This document shows, one piece after another, positions 6,329-7,608 of a stretch of DNA of 7,608 bases; the first letter of the stretch is position 1; each line of letters opens with the position of its first letter. A program made the translations under genes and the position numbers. The DNA comes from Bacteroides sp. (lineage in GTDB: Bacteria; Bacteroidota; Bacteroidia; Bacteroidales; Bacteroidaceae): assembly GCA_021204375.1 (NCBI GenBank), contig JAJPZL010000436.1, positions 1-7,608 on the forward strand, read 5' to 3'. Below the pieces are notes generated by a model. The model ran no database searches, had not been told where the DNA came from, and saw nothing but the letters and a program-made list of their open reading frames with translations.

Positions 6329-7579
6329 TTAAGAACGGATCTGTCCGTCCCCTTTAATAATCCACTTATAGGAGGTAAGCTCTTCCAGGGCCATCGGTCC
6401 CCGGGCATGCAACTTCTGGGTACTGATACCGATCTCCGCACCCAGTCCAAACTGGGCACCGTCCGTAAAGGCTGTAGAGACATTGGTATATATACAGGCA
6501 GCATCTACCGCCTTAGTGAATAACTCCGCATGCTCCTGAGATTCCGTTACAATACACTCACTGTGTTTAGAACTGTACTGCATAATATGTTCCATAGCCT
6601 CCTCTATACTATCCACCGTCTTTACAGCCATCCTGTAAGAGAAGAACTCCGTTCCGTAACTATCGGGCCCAACAGGCTCTAACAAAGCCGCTGGATACTC
6701 TCCCTTCAAAGCCTTATAGGCAGGAGCGTCCGCATAGATCAATACATGACTCTTCTCCATTTTGCTACAGATCTCCGGCAGATCCTCCAGGCGGCTGCTA
6801 TGGATAATTAAACAGTCCAGCGCATTACAGACACTTACCCGGCGGGTCTTTGCATTATTCACAATAGCGGCACCCTTTTCTACATCGCCGAACTCATCAA
6901 AATAGGTATGGCACACCCCGGCACCGGTCTCAATCACAGGTACCTTGGCATTTTCACGTACATAGTTGATCAGTCCACTGCTTCCGCGCGGGATGATCAG
7001 GTCCACCTGGTCCACCGCATTCAACAATACACCGGTCGCTTCCCGGCCTGCCGGCAGAAGCTCCACCGTATAAAGATTCATATCAAACTTCTCCAGCACG
7101 GAATGGATCACCTTCACTATGGCCCGGTTCGAATATTCCGCATCGCTTCCCCCTTTCAGTACACAGGCATTCCCACTCTTAAGACAGAGGGAGAAAACAT
7201 CAAAACTCACATTGGGGCGAGCCTCATAAATAATACCGATCACTCCGAAAGGAACAGATAGCTTAGTCAGTTCTATTCCATTGGGGCGTGCCGTACGGCT
7301 CAACACCCTGCCTAACGGCGAAGGCAGAGAAGCCACATTTCTGATATCAGCCGCAATATCCCTGATCCGGGCTTCCGTAAGCAGCAACCGGTCATATTTC
7401 GGGTCCGATTGATCCATACGTTCCAGGTCCTTTCCATTCTCTTCCAGGATAGAGGAACAATTTTCCACTGCCGCATCCGCCAGCGCCAGCAGGATCTGGT
7501 TGATCTTCTCATCCGGTACTAGCGCAAGTTTGTAGGCAGCACGCCTTACCGACTTAAATAGTGAGTCATAATTTTCCAT
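6329..7579 (-). CDS. proA: Glutamate-5-semialdehyde dehydrogenase (gamma-glutamyl phosphate reductase)
   Basis: ProA (416 residues, the usual 415-420) reduces gamma-glutamyl phosphate to glutamate-5-semialdehyde with NADPH, the second step of proline synthesis in the cytoplasm. Aldehyde-dehydrogenase-superfamily landmarks are in order: [10 protein letters not shown] at 118-127, [15 protein letters not shown] at 133-147, PRGSSGLI at 197-204, the catalytic-cysteine segment [14 protein letters not shown] with C251, and the C-terminal ProA signature region at 357-397 ([12 protein letters not shown] ... [15 protein letters not shown]). Nothing essential is missing. ATG 7579 gives a normal N-terminus. 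In Bacteroides, as I recall, proB (glutamate 5-kinase) lies next to proA; here it would lie upstream, beyond the right edge, and only 29 bases of that side are visible. The operon promoter is therefore not in the window. Confidence 0.96.
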   Translation of the reverse strand: MENYDSLFKSVRRAAYKLALVPDEKINQILLALADAAVENCSSILEENGKDLERMDQSDPKYDRLLLTEARIRDIAADIRNVASLPSPLGRVLSRTARPNGIELTKLSVPFGVIGIIYEARPNVSFDVFSLCLKSGNACVLKGGSDAEYSNRAIVKVIHSVLEKFDMNLYTVELLPAGREATGVLLNAVDQVDLIIPRGSSGLINYVRENAKVPVIETGAGVCHTYFDEFGDVEKGAAIVNNAKTRRVSVCNALDCLIIHSSRLEDLPEICSKMEKSHVLIYADAPAYKALKGEYPAALLEPVGPDSYGTEFFSYRMAVKTVDSIEEAMEHIMQYSSKHSECIVTESQEHAELFTKAVDAACIYTNVSTAFTDGAQFGLGAEIGISTQKLHARGPMALEELTSYKWIIKGDGQIRS

Positions 7580-7608
7580 AACATATGCAGTTTGATATTA
7601 TTCAATAT

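Noticed and set aside
5853..6332. 159-codon open frame on the + strand opposite argF'
   Set aside because: It lies over the well-conserved argF' frame, and its translation shows no family pattern.
7598..7608. Possible last codons and TAA stop of proB at the right edge (- strand)
   Set aside because: Only two codons would be visible, and another frame stays open to the edge, so the sequence cannot support a call even though proB upstream of proA is plausible.

Overview
The window looks like core chromosome of a Bacteroidales bacterium, most like Bacteroides or Parabacteroides; the genus is inference. The evidence is an N-succinylornithine-type carbamoyltransferase (argF'), known as the Bacteroides variant of the arginine pathway, a NigD-like lipoprotein, a bL34 tail of Bacteroidota type, a TAnnTTTG promoter element, and start codons without clear Shine-Dalgarno sequences.

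Left part, + strand (1-4830). The 3' end of rpmH (ribosomal protein bL34) is followed by a strong intrinsic terminator and a Bacteroidota-type promoter. Five tightly packed genes follow, with gaps of 20, 16 and 34 bases and then a 4-base ATGA overlap: a membrane-anchored PASTA protein, an RluD-like 23S rRNA pseudouridine synthase, a D-alanine--D-alanine ligase, an acyltransferase-like protein and a NigD-like lipoprotein. They look like one operon joining ribosome maturation, peptidoglycan precursor synthesis and envelope functions.

Middle (4831-5333). About 500 bases between converging genes hold no convincing gene. They contain at least a dozen short hairpins in a row, mostly 4-10 bp stems with 3-6 base loops. 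One is a perfect 10-bp stem, and two share the core GCCGGAGGC. This is the least explained part of the window and probably a dispersed palindromic repeat cluster, a structured RNA, or both.

Right part, - strand (5334-7579). proA (glutamate-5-semialdehyde dehydrogenase, proline pathway) is followed 35 bases downstream by argF'. Both act on glutamate-derived intermediates and are probably co-transcribed. ArgF' has glutamine at position 90, where, as I recall, the succinyl-specific enzyme has proline and the acetyl-specific enzyme has glutamate. That is the most testable biochemical oddity here.

I see no mobile-element gene, CRISPR array, rRNA or tRNA. The coding part is ordinary core genome; the novelty is the hairpin cluster and the ArgF' residue.
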